Source: Acidovorax sp. HDW3 | GTDB lineage: Bacteria; Pseudomonadota; Gammaproteobacteria; Burkholderiales; Burkholderiaceae_C | Length of the DNA stretch: 64,000 nt | Direction of reading: 5' to 3' | NCBI RefSeq assembly: GCF_011303755.1 | Contig: NZ_CP049885.1 | Coordinates: 2,648,001 to 2,712,000 of the forward strand | Made by a program: the position numbers and the translations under genes | The notes under the pieces: model-generated | The model's input: the letters and a program-made list of their open reading frames with translations, nothing else | What the model was told of the DNA's origin: nothing | Databases searched by the model: none | Shown here: positions 40,324 to 49,225 of the stretch, piece after piece | How positions within the stretch are numbered: the stretch's first letter is position 1 | Layout of the letters: each line of letters starts with the position of its first letter

Positions 40324-43300
40324 GGCTCACCTCCACAGGCGCCGCCGACTTGGCATGCGCGAATCGCAGGTACAGGATGGGCAGCAGGATCAGCGTCAGC
40401 GCGGTCGCTGTGATCAGGCCGCCGATAACGACGATGGCCAACGGTCGCTGAATTTCCGAGCCGGGGCCAGTGGCGAACAGCAGCGGTATCAGACCGAACG
40501 CGGTGATCGAAGCTGTCATCAGCACTGGACGCAAGCGCCGACGTGCCCCCTGTGTCACGCACTCGATTAGGGAAAGGCCTTCGGCGTGCAACTGGTTGAA
40601 GTAGCTCACCAGCACCACGCCGTTGAGGACGGCGATACCCAGGAGCGCGATGAAGCCTACCGAGGCCGGCACGGACAGGTACTCGCCCGTGAGCCAGAGC
40701 GCCATAATTCCGCCCACCAACGCAAAAGGAATGTTGCTCAAGACCAGCAAGGCCTGTCGCAGTGAGCCGAAGGTTGAGAACAGGATCAGGAAGATGAAGC
40801 CCAGCGACAGCGGCACAACGAGGGACAGCCGGGCCGCCGCGCGCTGCTGGTTCTCGAACTGCCCCCCCCAGGCGACGCGATAGCCCGTGGGGAGCGTCAC
40901 CGCCTGCGCAACCTTTGCTTTGGCTTCCTCAACGAACCCCACTAGATCGCGGCCGGTGACATTGGCGATCACTACGCTGTAGCGGCTTCCCATCTCGCGA
41001 TCGATCTTCACTGGTCCGCTTTCGCGCTCCAGTTTGGCGAGTTGATCCAGCGCGACGTTTTGGCCGCCGGGCGCCATGATGCGCAACGCCGCGAACTCTG
41101 CTGGGGAAACTTTCACGCCGTCAGGACCGCGCACCACGATCGGGATTCGGCGGTTGCCGTCGATCACAGTGCCTGCTCGCTGGCCCTCGATCTGCACGCG
41201 CAAGGCGTCCTGAACGTCCTCGACCGATAGGCCGTAGCGACCAGCGGCCAAACGATCGACCACTACGCGCAGGTACTGCACGCCATCGTTCTCGACGGTG
41301 TAGACGTCCTGGCTGCCGGGCACTTCCTTGATCAGCTTCTCGACCTGGCCGGCGAGGTCATTGAGCGTCTTCAGGTCCGGCCCGAATATCTTGATCGCCA
41401 CGTCGCCTCGCACCCCGATGATCATCTCGGATACGCGCATGTCGATGGGCTGCGTGAAGCTGTAGCCCACACCCGGCAGTTGATCGAGTACCCCACGAAT
41501 CTTGTCTTCCAACGCTGGCTTGCCTCCTTCGGGCCATTCGCTACGTGGCTTGAGAACGAGAAAGGTATCGGTCTGGTTCAGGCTCATGGGGTCCAGGCCG
41601 ATCTCATCGGCACCCGCCCGCGCGACAATGCCAGTGATCTCGGGCACGCCCTTCATCAACGCCTGATGTATCTTCAGATCGAGTTCGGCCGTCTGTTCCA
41701 GGCTCACCGAGGGAAGCTTTTCAATGCCGACGATGATGTCTCCCTCGTCCATTGCCGGCATGAAGGTCTTGCCGACCAGTGTGTAGACGCCCACGGCTAC
41801 GGCCAGCATGGCGCCCGCCACAACAAAGACCAGTTTTTGCCGGCGCAGGGCGAAGTCGAGGACCGGCGTGTACAGCCGCAGCGCATGGCGTGGCAGCCAG
41901 GGGTCGTCGTGCGTCACCTTCTTGAACAGGAAGGACGACAGCACGGGGATGACGGTAAGCGAGAGGACGAGCGAACTGCCCAACGCGAATACGATCGTCA
42001 TCGCCACCGGCACGAAGAACTTGCCTTCGAGACCTTGCAGCGTCATTAGCGGCAGGAACACGACGGCGATGATCAGGATGCCGGCCGCGACCGGCGCGGC
42101 CACCTCACGCACCGCACGAAACACCATGTGCTGACGTGGTAGCTTGTCCTTGCCGTCATGGGCCATGTGCTGGACGATGTTCTCGACCACCACCACCGCA
42201 CCGTCGACCAACATGCCCAGCGCGATGGCCAGACCCCCCAGGCTCATCAGATTGGCCGACATGCCATACCAGCGCATCAGGATGAAGGTGGCTAGCGCCG
42301 ACAGCGGCAGCACCACGGCCACCGTCACGGCAGCTCGCAGGTTGCCCAGGAATGCTCCCAGCAGGACCAGCACCAGTACGGTCGCTTCCAGCAGCGCCGT
42401 TGACACCGTGCCAATCGCGGTCTCGACAAGGCTGGCGCGGTTGTAGAAGACCTTGAGTTCGACGCCCTTCGGCAAGGTCGGCTTGAGTTCTTCCAACTTC
42501 TTCGTCACGCCTTGGACGACTTTCTGTGCATTGGCCCCAGCCAACCCGAGCACAAGGCCTTGTACGGCCTCTCCCTGGCCGCTCTGCGTCACCACCCCAT
42601 AGCGAGTGAGATAGCCCTCGCGGACCTGAGCAATGTCGGCGATGCGCACGCTCGCCCCGCCTTCGGCCTTCACGACGATGGCGCGCACATCGTCCATGCT
42701 CTTGATGCTGCCTTCGCTACGCACCAGCAGCACTTCATCGCCTTCGCCGAGGCGGCCTGCGCCGTCATTGCGGTTGTTTGCCTCGATGGCTATGCGCAAC
42801 TGCGTGGTTGACAGGCCCACCGCAGCAAGTTTCACTGGATCGGGAATGACCTCGAACGTGCGTACCTTGCCGCCCAACGCATTGACATCCGCCACGCCTG
42901 GCACCGAGCGCAGGGCGGGCCGGATCACCCAGTCAAGCAAGCTACGTCGCTCCTCCAGCGACATCTCCTTGGACTCGACGGTGAACATGAACATTTCGCC
43001 CAGCGGCGTCGTGATCGGCGCCATGCCACCGCTGATGCCTCCAGGCAGATCGGCGCTGATGTTGGACAACCGTTCTGCGACCTGCTGACGTGCCCAATAG
43101 ATATCGGTGCCGTCCTCGAAATCGACCGTAATATCGACGATGCCGTATTTGGACATCGAGCGCAGGATGCGTTGATTGGGAATGCCCAGCATCTCGACTT
43201 CTATCGGTACAGCAATGCGGGTTTCGATTTCCTCGGGCGTCATGCCCGGTGCTTTCATGATGATCTTGACCTGCGTGCTCGCAACGTCAGGGAACGCATC

Positions 43301-43408
43301 GATCGGCAGATTCCGGAAGGCATACCAGCCTCCACCGGCCAGCAATGCGCCGACCAGCAGGACAAAAAGGCGCTGCGCGAGCGCGAATTGAACAAGGCAA
43401 GTCAGCAT
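40316..43408 (-). CDS. Heavy-metal RND efflux pump (CzcA/CusA type)
   Basis: The 1030-residue product is an inner-membrane proton/metal antiporter of the HME-RND family. It has 12 membrane segments in two sets around large periplasmic domains. The diagnostic fourth helix reads SLGGLAIALGMLVDGAVVVVEN, with the acidic residues of the proton relay; the text fits the HME class with a VDG-VVVVEN helix. The metal cannot be fixed from sequence: zinc, cobalt, cadmium, nickel and copper/silver pumps share this fold. It forms an operon with its fusion protein one base upstream. Confidence 0.93.
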   Translation of the reverse strand: MLTCLVQFALAQRLFVLLVGALLAGGGWYAFRNLPIDAFPDVASTQVKIIMKAPGMTPEEIETRIAVPIEVEMLGIPNQRILRSMSKYGIVDITVDFEDGTDIYWARQQVAERLSNISADLPGGISGGMAPITTPLGEMFMFTVESKEMSLEERRSLLDWVIRPALRSVPGVADVNALGGKVRTFEVIPDPVKLAAVGLSTTQLRIAIEANNRNDGAGRLGEGDEVLLVRSEGSIKSMDDVRAIVVKAEGGASVRIADIAQVREGYLTRYGVVTQSGQGEAVQGLVLGLAGANAQKVVQGVTKKLEELKPTLPKGVELKVFYNRASLVETAIGTVSTALLEATVLVLVLLGAFLGNLRAAVTVAVVLPLSALATFILMRWYGMSANLMSLGGLAIALGMLVDGAVVVVENIVQHMAHDGKDKLPRQHMVFRAVREVAAPVAAGILIIAVVFLPLMTLQGLEGKFFVPVAMTIVFALGSSLVLSLTVIPVLSSFLFKKVTHDDPWLPRHALRLYTPVLDFALRRQKLVFVVAGAMLAVAVGVYTLVGKTFMPAMDEGDIIVGIEKLPSVSLEQTAELDLKIHQALMKGVPEITGIVARAGADEIGLDPMSLNQTDTFLVLKPRSEWPEGGKPALEDKIRGVLDQLPGVGYSFTQPIDMRVSEMIIGVRGDVAIKIFGPDLKTLNDLAGQVEKLIKEVPGSQDVYTVENDGVQYLRVVVDRLAAGRYGLSVEDVQDALRVQIEGQRAGTVIDGNRRIPIVVRGPDGVKVSPAEFAALRIMAPGGQNVALDQLAKLERESGPVKIDREMGSRYSVVIANVTGRDLVGFVEEAKAKVAQAVTLPTGYRVAWGGQFENQQRAAARLSLVVPLSLGFIFLILFSTFGSLRQALLVLSNIPFALVGGIMALWLTGEYLSVPASVGFIALLGIAVLNGVVLVSYFNQLHAEGLSLIECVTQGARRRLRPVLMTASITAFGLIPLLFATGPGSEIQRPLAIVVIGGLITATALTLILLPILYLRFAHAKSAAPVEVSHA

Positions 43409-43409
43409 C

Positions 43410-44525
43410 TCAATTGCCCCCGCCCTTGCCGAGCCATGCCGCCTTCAGCCCGATCACTGAAGTAACGGCGATTTCCTGGCCAGCCCGAAGCGCACCCTGG
43501 ACCCGCAACGCTTGACCGGCGCTATCCAATACATCCACTGGCGTGGCGACGAAGCCCTTATCGGTTCGCACGAAGACATAGGCCTTGTCGCCCTGGCGCG
43601 CCACGGCGGCGACCGGCACCGGCCAACCTTCGCCGCCAGCGGCAAAGGCTACTTGGGCCTGGACGAACTCGCCCGGCCGCAGCGACACCGCCCCGCGTGT
43701 GACCTCCGCGCGCAGCACTACCGTCTGGCTGTCGCTGACGGTGGCTCCCAGGCTGGTGGTGACCGCAACCGCATCCCTGCCAACAACGGTGACTTGGCCG
43801 CCACGCGCTGTCACCCTCGACTGGCGCTCTACAGGCAACTGGATATCAAGCCACAGCTTGCGTGTGTCTGCGACACGCGCAAGGGGATCAGATTGTTGGA
43901 CTCGTTGCCCCGGCTTGACGCCAAGATCAGTCACGATGCCCCCCGCACGTGCCCGGATGACTAGCGCGTCCTGCATCGAGCCGCCTGCGGCGACACGACT
44001 TATAGCGCCCGCATCCAAGCCTGCCAGCCTCAAGGCAGCTTCAGCTTGCCGCAAACGGGCTCGCTCCTCCGTTGCAGCAGTCTCCGCATCTTGCGCTCTG
44101 CGCTCAGGTACGATGCCTTCGGCGGCTAACTGCTTCTCGCGCTGCAAGTTCCTTTGCGCTAGACGGTTGCGCGAAGCAGCTTCCATCAGTTTGAGCTGCT
44201 GTTCGCCCAATTCTGGGCTGCTCAAGCGCAGTAAGGGTTGGCCCGGTTTGACGGCTTCATTCTGACCAATTAGTAGTTGATCGACTACGCCCGCCAACGG
44301 TGCGCTGACGACGTATTCTTGCGAAGGAGGCAGCACGACGCGAGCTGGGTAAGCCATACCCGGAATGGATGCCGGTTTGTCTAGGCGTTGTAGCTGTACG
44401 CCCAAGGCCTGCATCTGCGTGGCTGAAACCGCGAACTCGTCGGCGGCCAAGGCCGCCGACGGGAGAGAGAGCGCGATTGCGAAAGCGCAGAGCGTGCGCG
44501 TCCAAAGTGACGATTGGTAAGACAT
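43410..44525 (-). CDS. Periplasmic adaptor of the RND metal pump (CzcB type)
   Basis: The ATG at 44525, with CGGAGC upstream, gives 371 residues. A signal peptide ends PSAALA; the mature part has the barrel-sandwich (lipoyl-like) domain around SAPLAGVVDQLLIGQNEAV, a helical hairpin and beta-barrel domains typical of membrane fusion proteins. A longer frame upstream runs through the operator and is not coding. It is the first gene of the efflux operon, downstream of the palindrome at 44654-44676. Confidence 0.9.
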   Translation of the reverse strand: MSYQSSLWTRTLCAFAIALSLPSAALAADEFAVSATQMQALGVQLQRLDKPASIPGMAYPARVVLPPSQEYVVSAPLAGVVDQLLIGQNEAVKPGQPLLRLSSPELGEQQLKLMEAASRNRLAQRNLQREKQLAAEGIVPERRAQDAETAATEERARLRQAEAALRLAGLDAGAISRVAAGGSMQDALVIRARAGGIVTDLGVKPGQRVQQSDPLARVADTRKLWLDIQLPVERQSRVTARGGQVTVVGRDAVAVTTSLGATVSDSQTVVLRAEVTRGAVSLRPGEFVQAQVAFAAGGEGWPVPVAAVARQGDKAYVFVRTDKGFVATPVDVLDSAGQALRVQGALRAGQEIAVTSVIGLKAAWLGKGGGN

Positions 44526-44653
44526 AAATGCTCCGATAAATACTCCGCGAAAATTCCAACAGCCGCTGCAATTAGCGAACAAGGTCTTGGCTGGTGAGCA
44601 AACGATCCGTGTTTTGGACGGACTAGCCGCGTATGCAGGAGCGGATTCACCAT

Positions 44654-44676
44654 AAAACCGATCGTTAATCGGTTTT
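44654..44676 (-). promoter_or_regulatory. BlaI-type operator in front of the metal efflux operon
   Basis: A perfect inverted repeat with 9-base arms (AAAACCGAT / ATCGGTTTT) and 5-base spacer lies 129 bases upstream of the adaptor gene. The same sequence, with 7-base perfect arms and the same centre geometry, is in front of the BlaI-like gene (46155-46175). Shared palindromes in front of a repressor gene and its neighbouring operon are strong evidence of a common operator. Confidence 0.75.
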
Positions 44677-44711
44677 TTGAGTAAAAAAACACAGCACACA
44701 CGCATATGAAC

Positions 44712-45707
44712 TTACCTCGTCATCACGGTGATGAGAGATTCGGTCACAGAGTGCAGCCAGCCGGTCGATAAGCTGCAAAAGGCCAGAACAACGATACCGA
44801 GCATTGGCCCCAAATACGAGATCGACGTGTGCCTGGATGACAGCAATGCTTCAACGCGCTCAGGGACAAAATCGGAAAAGAACGCCATCGTCAACGGCAC
44901 CTGCTCCCTCGCGTGTTGCCGAAATATCTTCTCCACCGTAACGATGGTTTCGGCCACGGCGACAGGGCATCCCACTTCTTTGGCGGCAGCAAAATCACAA
45001 CGCTGCTCCAAGGCGAGTTCCAGATCGCGCAACAACCGACGACGGACACCGGGCAACTGGATGCTGGACAGTACGGCAGCGGTCAAGCGATTCAGAACAT
45101 CACGATTGGCGATGTGAGCCTGTTCGTGCGCGAGCACCACGCGCAACTGCATCGGATTGAGTCGTCGCATCAACGACGTTGAAAGCAGAATGTGACCACG
45201 CCCGACGCCGCAGGCCAACGCCATAGGCTGTTCAACATCGAGCACGCGCAGTTTGTCGGGATACCCTGGACGACCACTCAGCCGCACCAGCGAGGCAAGG
45301 GTTCGACGAGCGCGCCAAAGACCTGCTGCGGCCCGCGCCGCCAGCCAAGCCGCATATCCTGCCAGCAACGCCAATGCACCCCATAGCCAAGCACTTTGCC
45401 CGTTACTGCTCGGGTGCCAAACGCACAGATGCAGAAGCGTGTCGGCATGCGCAGAACAGGCAGCGGCAAATAGGGCTGAGTCGTCGAACATCGACGGCAT
45501 TGCAATGGTCATCACCGCGTAGGCGATGCCTGCCAATGCAGGCGTTACCAGCATCCACCAAGATACCCGCGCCCGCTGAGAGGGGGCCTTGCCTGACAGC
45601 GCACGACGCAATGGATGCTCGCAGGCACCGATCAGCAGAGTAAGCGTCACTGCCAGCACGAAGCCGGACAGCAATGCAAACTGAAGTAGTGGGCCATAGC
45701 TCGTCAT
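44712..45707 (-). CDS. M56-family membrane metalloprotease (BlaR1-like, no sensor domain)
   Basis: The product (331 residues from the ATG at 45707; a GTG one codon earlier is possible) has membrane segments at about 10-28, 50-70 and 110-130 and the zinc protease motif HEQAH (about residues 192-196) with the distal ligand in LELALEQRCD. In BlaR1/MecR1 systems such a protease inactivates the BlaI repressor on signal. The extracellular penicillin-binding sensor is absent; the C-terminus ends soon after the last helix. The signal here is probably metal or envelope stress rather than a beta-lactam. Its start overlaps the BlaI stop (TGATG). Confidence 0.85.
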   Translation of the reverse strand: MTSYGPLLQFALLSGFVLAVTLTLLIGACEHPLRRALSGKAPSQRARVSWWMLVTPALAGIAYAVMTIAMPSMFDDSALFAAACSAHADTLLHLCVWHPSSNGQSAWLWGALALLAGYAAWLAARAAAGLWRARRTLASLVRLSGRPGYPDKLRVLDVEQPMALACGVGRGHILLSTSLMRRLNPMQLRVVLAHEQAHIANRDVLNRLTAAVLSSIQLPGVRRRLLRDLELALEQRCDFAAAKEVGCPVAVAETIVTVEKIFRQHAREQVPLTMAFFSDFVPERVEALLSSRHTSISYLGPMLGIVVLAFCSLSTGWLHSVTESLITVMTR

Positions 45708-46105
45708 CACGGCTGATCCAATTCAGCCCGACGACGTGCGATCAATTCCTCCAACCTCTTGAGCTGGTCGTCATCCGCCCTTGCAGCAAGATCGACAAAT
45801 GCGCTCAGCAACGCATCGGGCTGCGGCCCTGCGACACGACGCACCGTGGATTCCACCAGTTTCTGGATCAATTCGCGGCGGGAAACTCGCGCTGAGTATT
45901 CATAGGCATGGCTGATCTTTTCGCGCTGGAGCATGGCTTTGCGAAACAGACGTTCCAGCGTAGATTGCACGGTGTTCAAAGAAATCGAGCGCGACTGTCC
46001 AATGCGGGAATAAACCGCCTTGGTGTCGGACGGGCCGAAGCGCCAGATGTCTTCAAGCACGGCGATTTCCAGATCGCCAAGTGTTGGTACGCTGTGGTTG
46101 GTCAA
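45707..46105 (-). CDS. BlaI/MecI/CopY-family repressor
   Basis: The 132-residue product has the winged helix-turn-helix of the family (LGDLEIAVLEDIWRFGPSDT, then ISLNTVQSTLERLFRKAML) and a helical dimerisation and cleavage region. The start is a TTG at 46105 with GGAG nine bases upstream. It is the first gene of a two-gene operon with the M56 protease. Its promoter carries the palindrome at 46155-46175, so it probably represses itself and the efflux operon. Confidence 0.9.
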   Translation of the reverse strand: MTNHSVPTLGDLEIAVLEDIWRFGPSDTKAVYSRIGQSRSISLNTVQSTLERLFRKAMLQREKISHAYEYSARVSRRELIQKLVESTVRRVAGPQPDALLSAFVDLAARADDDQLKRLEELIARRRAELDQP

Positions 46106-46139
46106 GGTTGTCAGCTCCGAGCTTTGACTCTAACTAATG

Positions 46140-46175
46140 AGTATCGTCCAGAAAAAACCGACCGTCAATCGGTTT
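46140..46175 (-). promoter_or_regulatory. Promoter and overlapping operator of the BlaI-like gene
   Basis: On the minus strand TTGACG (46163-46168), a 17-base spacer and GATACT (46140-46145) form a good promoter. The palindrome AAACCGA-N7-TCGGTTT (46155-46175) covers the -35 element, so a bound repressor would block polymerase. The spacing to the TTG start is about 30 bases. Confidence 0.75.
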
Positions 46176-46215
46176 ATTGTGCCATGCCGGCACTCCGCCT
46201 CGCTCTTGCGGGCAA

Positions 46216-48213
46216 TCAAGCGACAGTAGGCCCGCGTTGCCGCCCAATCTCCCAGGACACCCCGCCACCGCGCACGGTTGCCGCAAGCTGCTGCCCCAGC
46301 CGCTGTTCAATCACCGGCTTCCACGGCACCAGCGAGAAGCCCATGCCGTCATCGAGCATCGCGTAGCGCCCGCTGGCGAGCATGACGCTGCGCCGGTAGA
46401 TGCCAGCCACGCGCTGCCCGTCGGCCACGGGCCGGTGCTCCAGGCCGGTATCGGCGGCAATGTCTTTGGCGGCCTGTGCCAGTTCCCGGTTGCGCAGCGT
46501 GCCCAGCAGGTTGCGCGCCAGGATCACGCGCTGTCCACGCCGCTCGGCCAGCCCCTGTTCGGCGAGGAAGTCGGCGCGCTGCTGCATCGCCTGCTTGGCC
46601 TCGCCACCAAAGCCCAGGTCGCCCAGGCCCGAGCCGCTGCCGATCAGTTGCTGGTCGAGCCAGGTGGCTCCGATCACGCGCGCCTGCCGCTCGATGGGCA
46701 GGTGCGATTTCAGCTCCACGGCCACGCCGCCCAGGCGCTGCGCGTCGTAGCGGCGGCCCTGCTCGGGCAGGTCGCCCGGCACCTTCCACAGCCCTTCCGC
46801 CACGCGCTCAACGATGCCGGCACGGCGCAGGGCTTCCAGCCTGCGGACGTGGGCGGCTACTACCTCCTGCGGGTCGCGTCCGAGGACGGCTTGGCCCTGT
46901 GCCACCGCCAAGTGGTGGTCGGTGCGATACAGGCCGTCGCTCGCCAGCGCGGCGATGTTCCTGTCGGCCGCGCGCACGTCGGCCGATCCCTTCACCTCCA
47001 CCACGGCGCCGGTCGGATAGTTCGCCAGCTCGTCGCGGGCGTTGAGCGCAACGTAGTGCGCCTTGCCGTCCACGCCGTCGATGACCAGATAGCCCCGGTC
47101 GCGCAGCTCGTCGGCCAGCCCCTTCGCGGCCACGCGCCCGAGGATGGTTTGGCCACTTCCATCCGCATCATGGCCCGGCTCGAACACCGCCAGCTCGCGC
47201 GGCTCGCCGCGCATGGCCCTTTGCATCGTGCGGATGATGTCGCCGCGTTCGCCCAGGGCGCGCAGGGTCTTCTCCGCATCGGCATGGACGGCCCAGGTGC
47301 CGGGCTTCGCCTCGTCGGCCAGGCCCAGGCGCTGCAAGCGTTGCAGGCGGCCGATCAGCAGCAGGCGCTGGCGCTGCAAGCGGGGTTCGTTGAGCCGTTC
47401 GACATGCACCAGGCCATCGTCGCCGGCCTCGCGCTTCAAGGTGCGATCCAGGCTCGTCCACCGCTCTTGCTCCACCTCGCGCTGCAAGGTCTGCTGGATC
47501 TCCAGCTCGGTGCGCGGCCCCAGCCATTCGGTCGCCAGCTCGGCGGCGCGGTGGCGGAAGCCATCGGCGATGTAGTCGCCCGCGATGATGAGGTCTTTGC
47601 CGGTGTCATCGCGCCCGCGCACGACGATGTGCGTGTGCGGGTTGTCGGTGTTCCAGTGGTTCACGGCCACCCAATCGAGGCCTGTGCCCAGGTCGGCCTC
47701 CATGCGGCCCATGAGGTGCCGCGTGTAGGTGCGCAGGTCTTCCAGCTCCGCGCCATCCTCGGGCGAGAGGATGAAGTGGAAATGGTGCCGGTCGTCGGCG
47801 CAGCGTTCCTTGAAGGCATCGAGGTCAGCGGCGTCGGTCTGCGGCCCGTAGGCTTGGCCCGGCTCGCCGTCGCGTCCCACACCATCGCGTTCGATATAGC
47901 GCAGGTGCTTGGCGAGCGACTGCGGGCTGGCTCGCTGGTGGTTCACCAGCAAGGTCTTGATGGTCACGCGCCGCGACATGGGCGTCAGCTTCGCGCCCGC
48001 GAAGCGCGCCGCCGTGTGGCCGCGCCCGAGGCGCGAGCCGGGCCGCTGGCCGGTGCCGCGCGCCGATGCCGGACGGGGCACCGTGGACTTGCCGCTGCTG
48101 GCCTTGCCCGCCTGTTTGAGCACCTTGGAAACGAAGCTCTGCCCCTGGCCCTTGCCCCGGTTCTTCGGAGCGCTGGGGCGCACGCGGAAATCGTCGTCGC
48201 GGCGGTCGCTCAT
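46216..48213 (-). CDS. Relaxase (VirD2-like, DUF3363 type)
   Basis: The relaxase nicks at oriT and pilots the strand into the recipient. The ATG at 48213 (MSDRRDDDFRVRPSAPKNRG) gives 665 residues. The N-terminal relaxase domain has HHFHFILSPEDG (about residue 143) and the metal-binding HxDxxNPHTH-type motif in NHWNTDNPHTHIVVRG (about 183-198); a long C-terminal DUF3363-like region follows. It is the Tn4371-type relaxase by order (TraF upstream, TraG further downstream). A frame extending 125 codons upstream is GC-driven and has no start signals. Confidence 0.92.
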   Translation of the reverse strand: MSDRRDDDFRVRPSAPKNRGKGQGQSFVSKVLKQAGKASSGKSTVPRPASARGTGQRPGSRLGRGHTAARFAGAKLTPMSRRVTIKTLLVNHQRASPQSLAKHLRYIERDGVGRDGEPGQAYGPQTDAADLDAFKERCADDRHHFHFILSPEDGAELEDLRTYTRHLMGRMEADLGTGLDWVAVNHWNTDNPHTHIVVRGRDDTGKDLIIAGDYIADGFRHRAAELATEWLGPRTELEIQQTLQREVEQERWTSLDRTLKREAGDDGLVHVERLNEPRLQRQRLLLIGRLQRLQRLGLADEAKPGTWAVHADAEKTLRALGERGDIIRTMQRAMRGEPRELAVFEPGHDADGSGQTILGRVAAKGLADELRDRGYLVIDGVDGKAHYVALNARDELANYPTGAVVEVKGSADVRAADRNIAALASDGLYRTDHHLAVAQGQAVLGRDPQEVVAAHVRRLEALRRAGIVERVAEGLWKVPGDLPEQGRRYDAQRLGGVAVELKSHLPIERQARVIGATWLDQQLIGSGSGLGDLGFGGEAKQAMQQRADFLAEQGLAERRGQRVILARNLLGTLRNRELAQAAKDIAADTGLEHRPVADGQRVAGIYRRSVMLASGRYAMLDDGMGFSLVPWKPVIEQRLGQQLAATVRGGGVSWEIGRQRGPTVA

Positions 48214-48637
48214 GGCTGTCTCCAAGGAAAGCTGCGGCGTGCCCGAGCGTGCAAAGCACGCGGGCCGCTCTGTCTTGGCGCGGGCCTCGCGCCACACGCG
48301 GCACGGCGGCGAAGCCGCTCCGTGCCGCGCCAACCCCACGTGCAGACTGGCTTTCGACGCGGCCCGGTGCCGCGTCCTTTTGTCTTGCCTTCCGCCTTTG
48401 CCCCTCGCTGACGCTCCGGGCAGCGGCGGCCCGGCGCCGCTGCTGCGCGAGCAGCCAGCGCGCCGGCGAACGCGGCGACGGCCATAGGCCGGGCGCGTTC
48501 GAGGCAAGACGCCTGCACGTGGGAAGGCAGCGCGAAGTGCGGCGCGGATGCGCTCGCACTGCACGCGCGATGACACGCGGAACGCCACCGGATCGGCACG
48601 CCTGATAGCACGATGATGCGCAGCGAATCGGCGGCGA
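48214..48637. other. Non-coding gap between traF and the relaxase, candidate oriT region
   Basis: No gene is supported in these 424 bases. They hold a strong hairpin with outer arms GCGGCACGG/CCGTGCCGC and an inner CGGC/GCCG stem (48298-48328), a second hairpin GCGTGC-AAA-GCACGC (48247-48261), and one copy of the repA-side iteron (48600-48614). Origins of transfer usually lie next to the relaxase gene and carry inverted repeats, so this is the best oriT candidate in the window. The exact nick site cannot be named. Confidence 0.45.
48600..48614 (+). repeat. Isolated copy of the repA-side iteron
   Basis: GCCTGATAGCACGAT matches 15 bases of the three iterons at 50837-50900. It lies 24 bases before the end of traF on the same strand orientation as the cluster. 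It could be a second binding site for the same protein, near the proposed oriT. Confidence 0.7.
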
Positions 48638-49225
48638 TCATGGGCGCTTCTCCAGCCAGACCGGGTGCGCGACGCCGATCACGGCGGATGTGCTGACCGG
48701 CCCGAAATACCGGCTGTCGAACGACGCCGGATTGGTCGAACTGAGCAGGAACAGTTCGCCAGGGCGAAGCTGCCGGCACTGCGGCCAGGATGGCAGCGGA
48801 CGGCCCAGCCGGTCGGCGGGCCGAACGGCAGCCACCGGCACGCCGTCGATCCACACCAGCGCATCGAAAACGCAAACGTGCTGCGGCGCGGTCGCGCCCA
48901 CGCGCTTGAGCAGCGGCACGCGCGCCGGCAGGTAGCCGCGCTGCGCGGCCAGCGCGGCGGCGTCTGGCGGCAGCGTGGCTAGGACGATGCTGTCCACGGA
49001 CAACGGACGTGGCGGCGAGCCGGGCCGATGGTGCAGCGGATCGACGCGATACCAGCCGACCGCCACGCTGTCGGACGGGTTGTAGATCAGGCGCGGCAGC
49101 GGATGCACGAAGGACGCCCAGGCCAGCGCAGCGAGGCCGCAGGCGGCGAGGCCCGCGAGCACGATGCGAGCGCGCAGGCGCGAGCGCGGATGCGGCGCGG
49201 TGCCGATGGCGGAAACGGCGGTCAT
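48638..49225 (-). CDS. traF: Conjugative peptidase TraF (S26 family)
   Basis: TraF is a signal-peptidase-like enzyme that matures and cyclises the TrbC pilin. The 195-residue product has one membrane segment (about 20-38), the catalytic serine motif YNPSDSVAVGWY (S53) and a lysine in PLLKRVGA (about residue 107) for the Ser-Lys dyad. It overlaps DUF2840 by four bases. Confidence 0.92.
   Translation of the reverse strand: MTAVSAIGTAPHPRSRLRARIVLAGLAACGLAALAWASFVHPLPRLIYNPSDSVAVGWYRVDPLHHRPGSPPRPLSVDSIVLATLPPDAAALAAQRGYLPARVPLLKRVGATAPQHVCVFDALVWIDGVPVAAVRPADRLGRPLPSWPQCRQLRPGELFLLSSTNPASFDSRYFGPVSTSAVIGVAHPVWLEKRP

Noticed and set aside
46177-48411. 744-codon plus-strand frame opposite the relaxase
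   Set aside because: Antisense shadow of a relaxase with intact metal-binding histidines; no signals of its own.
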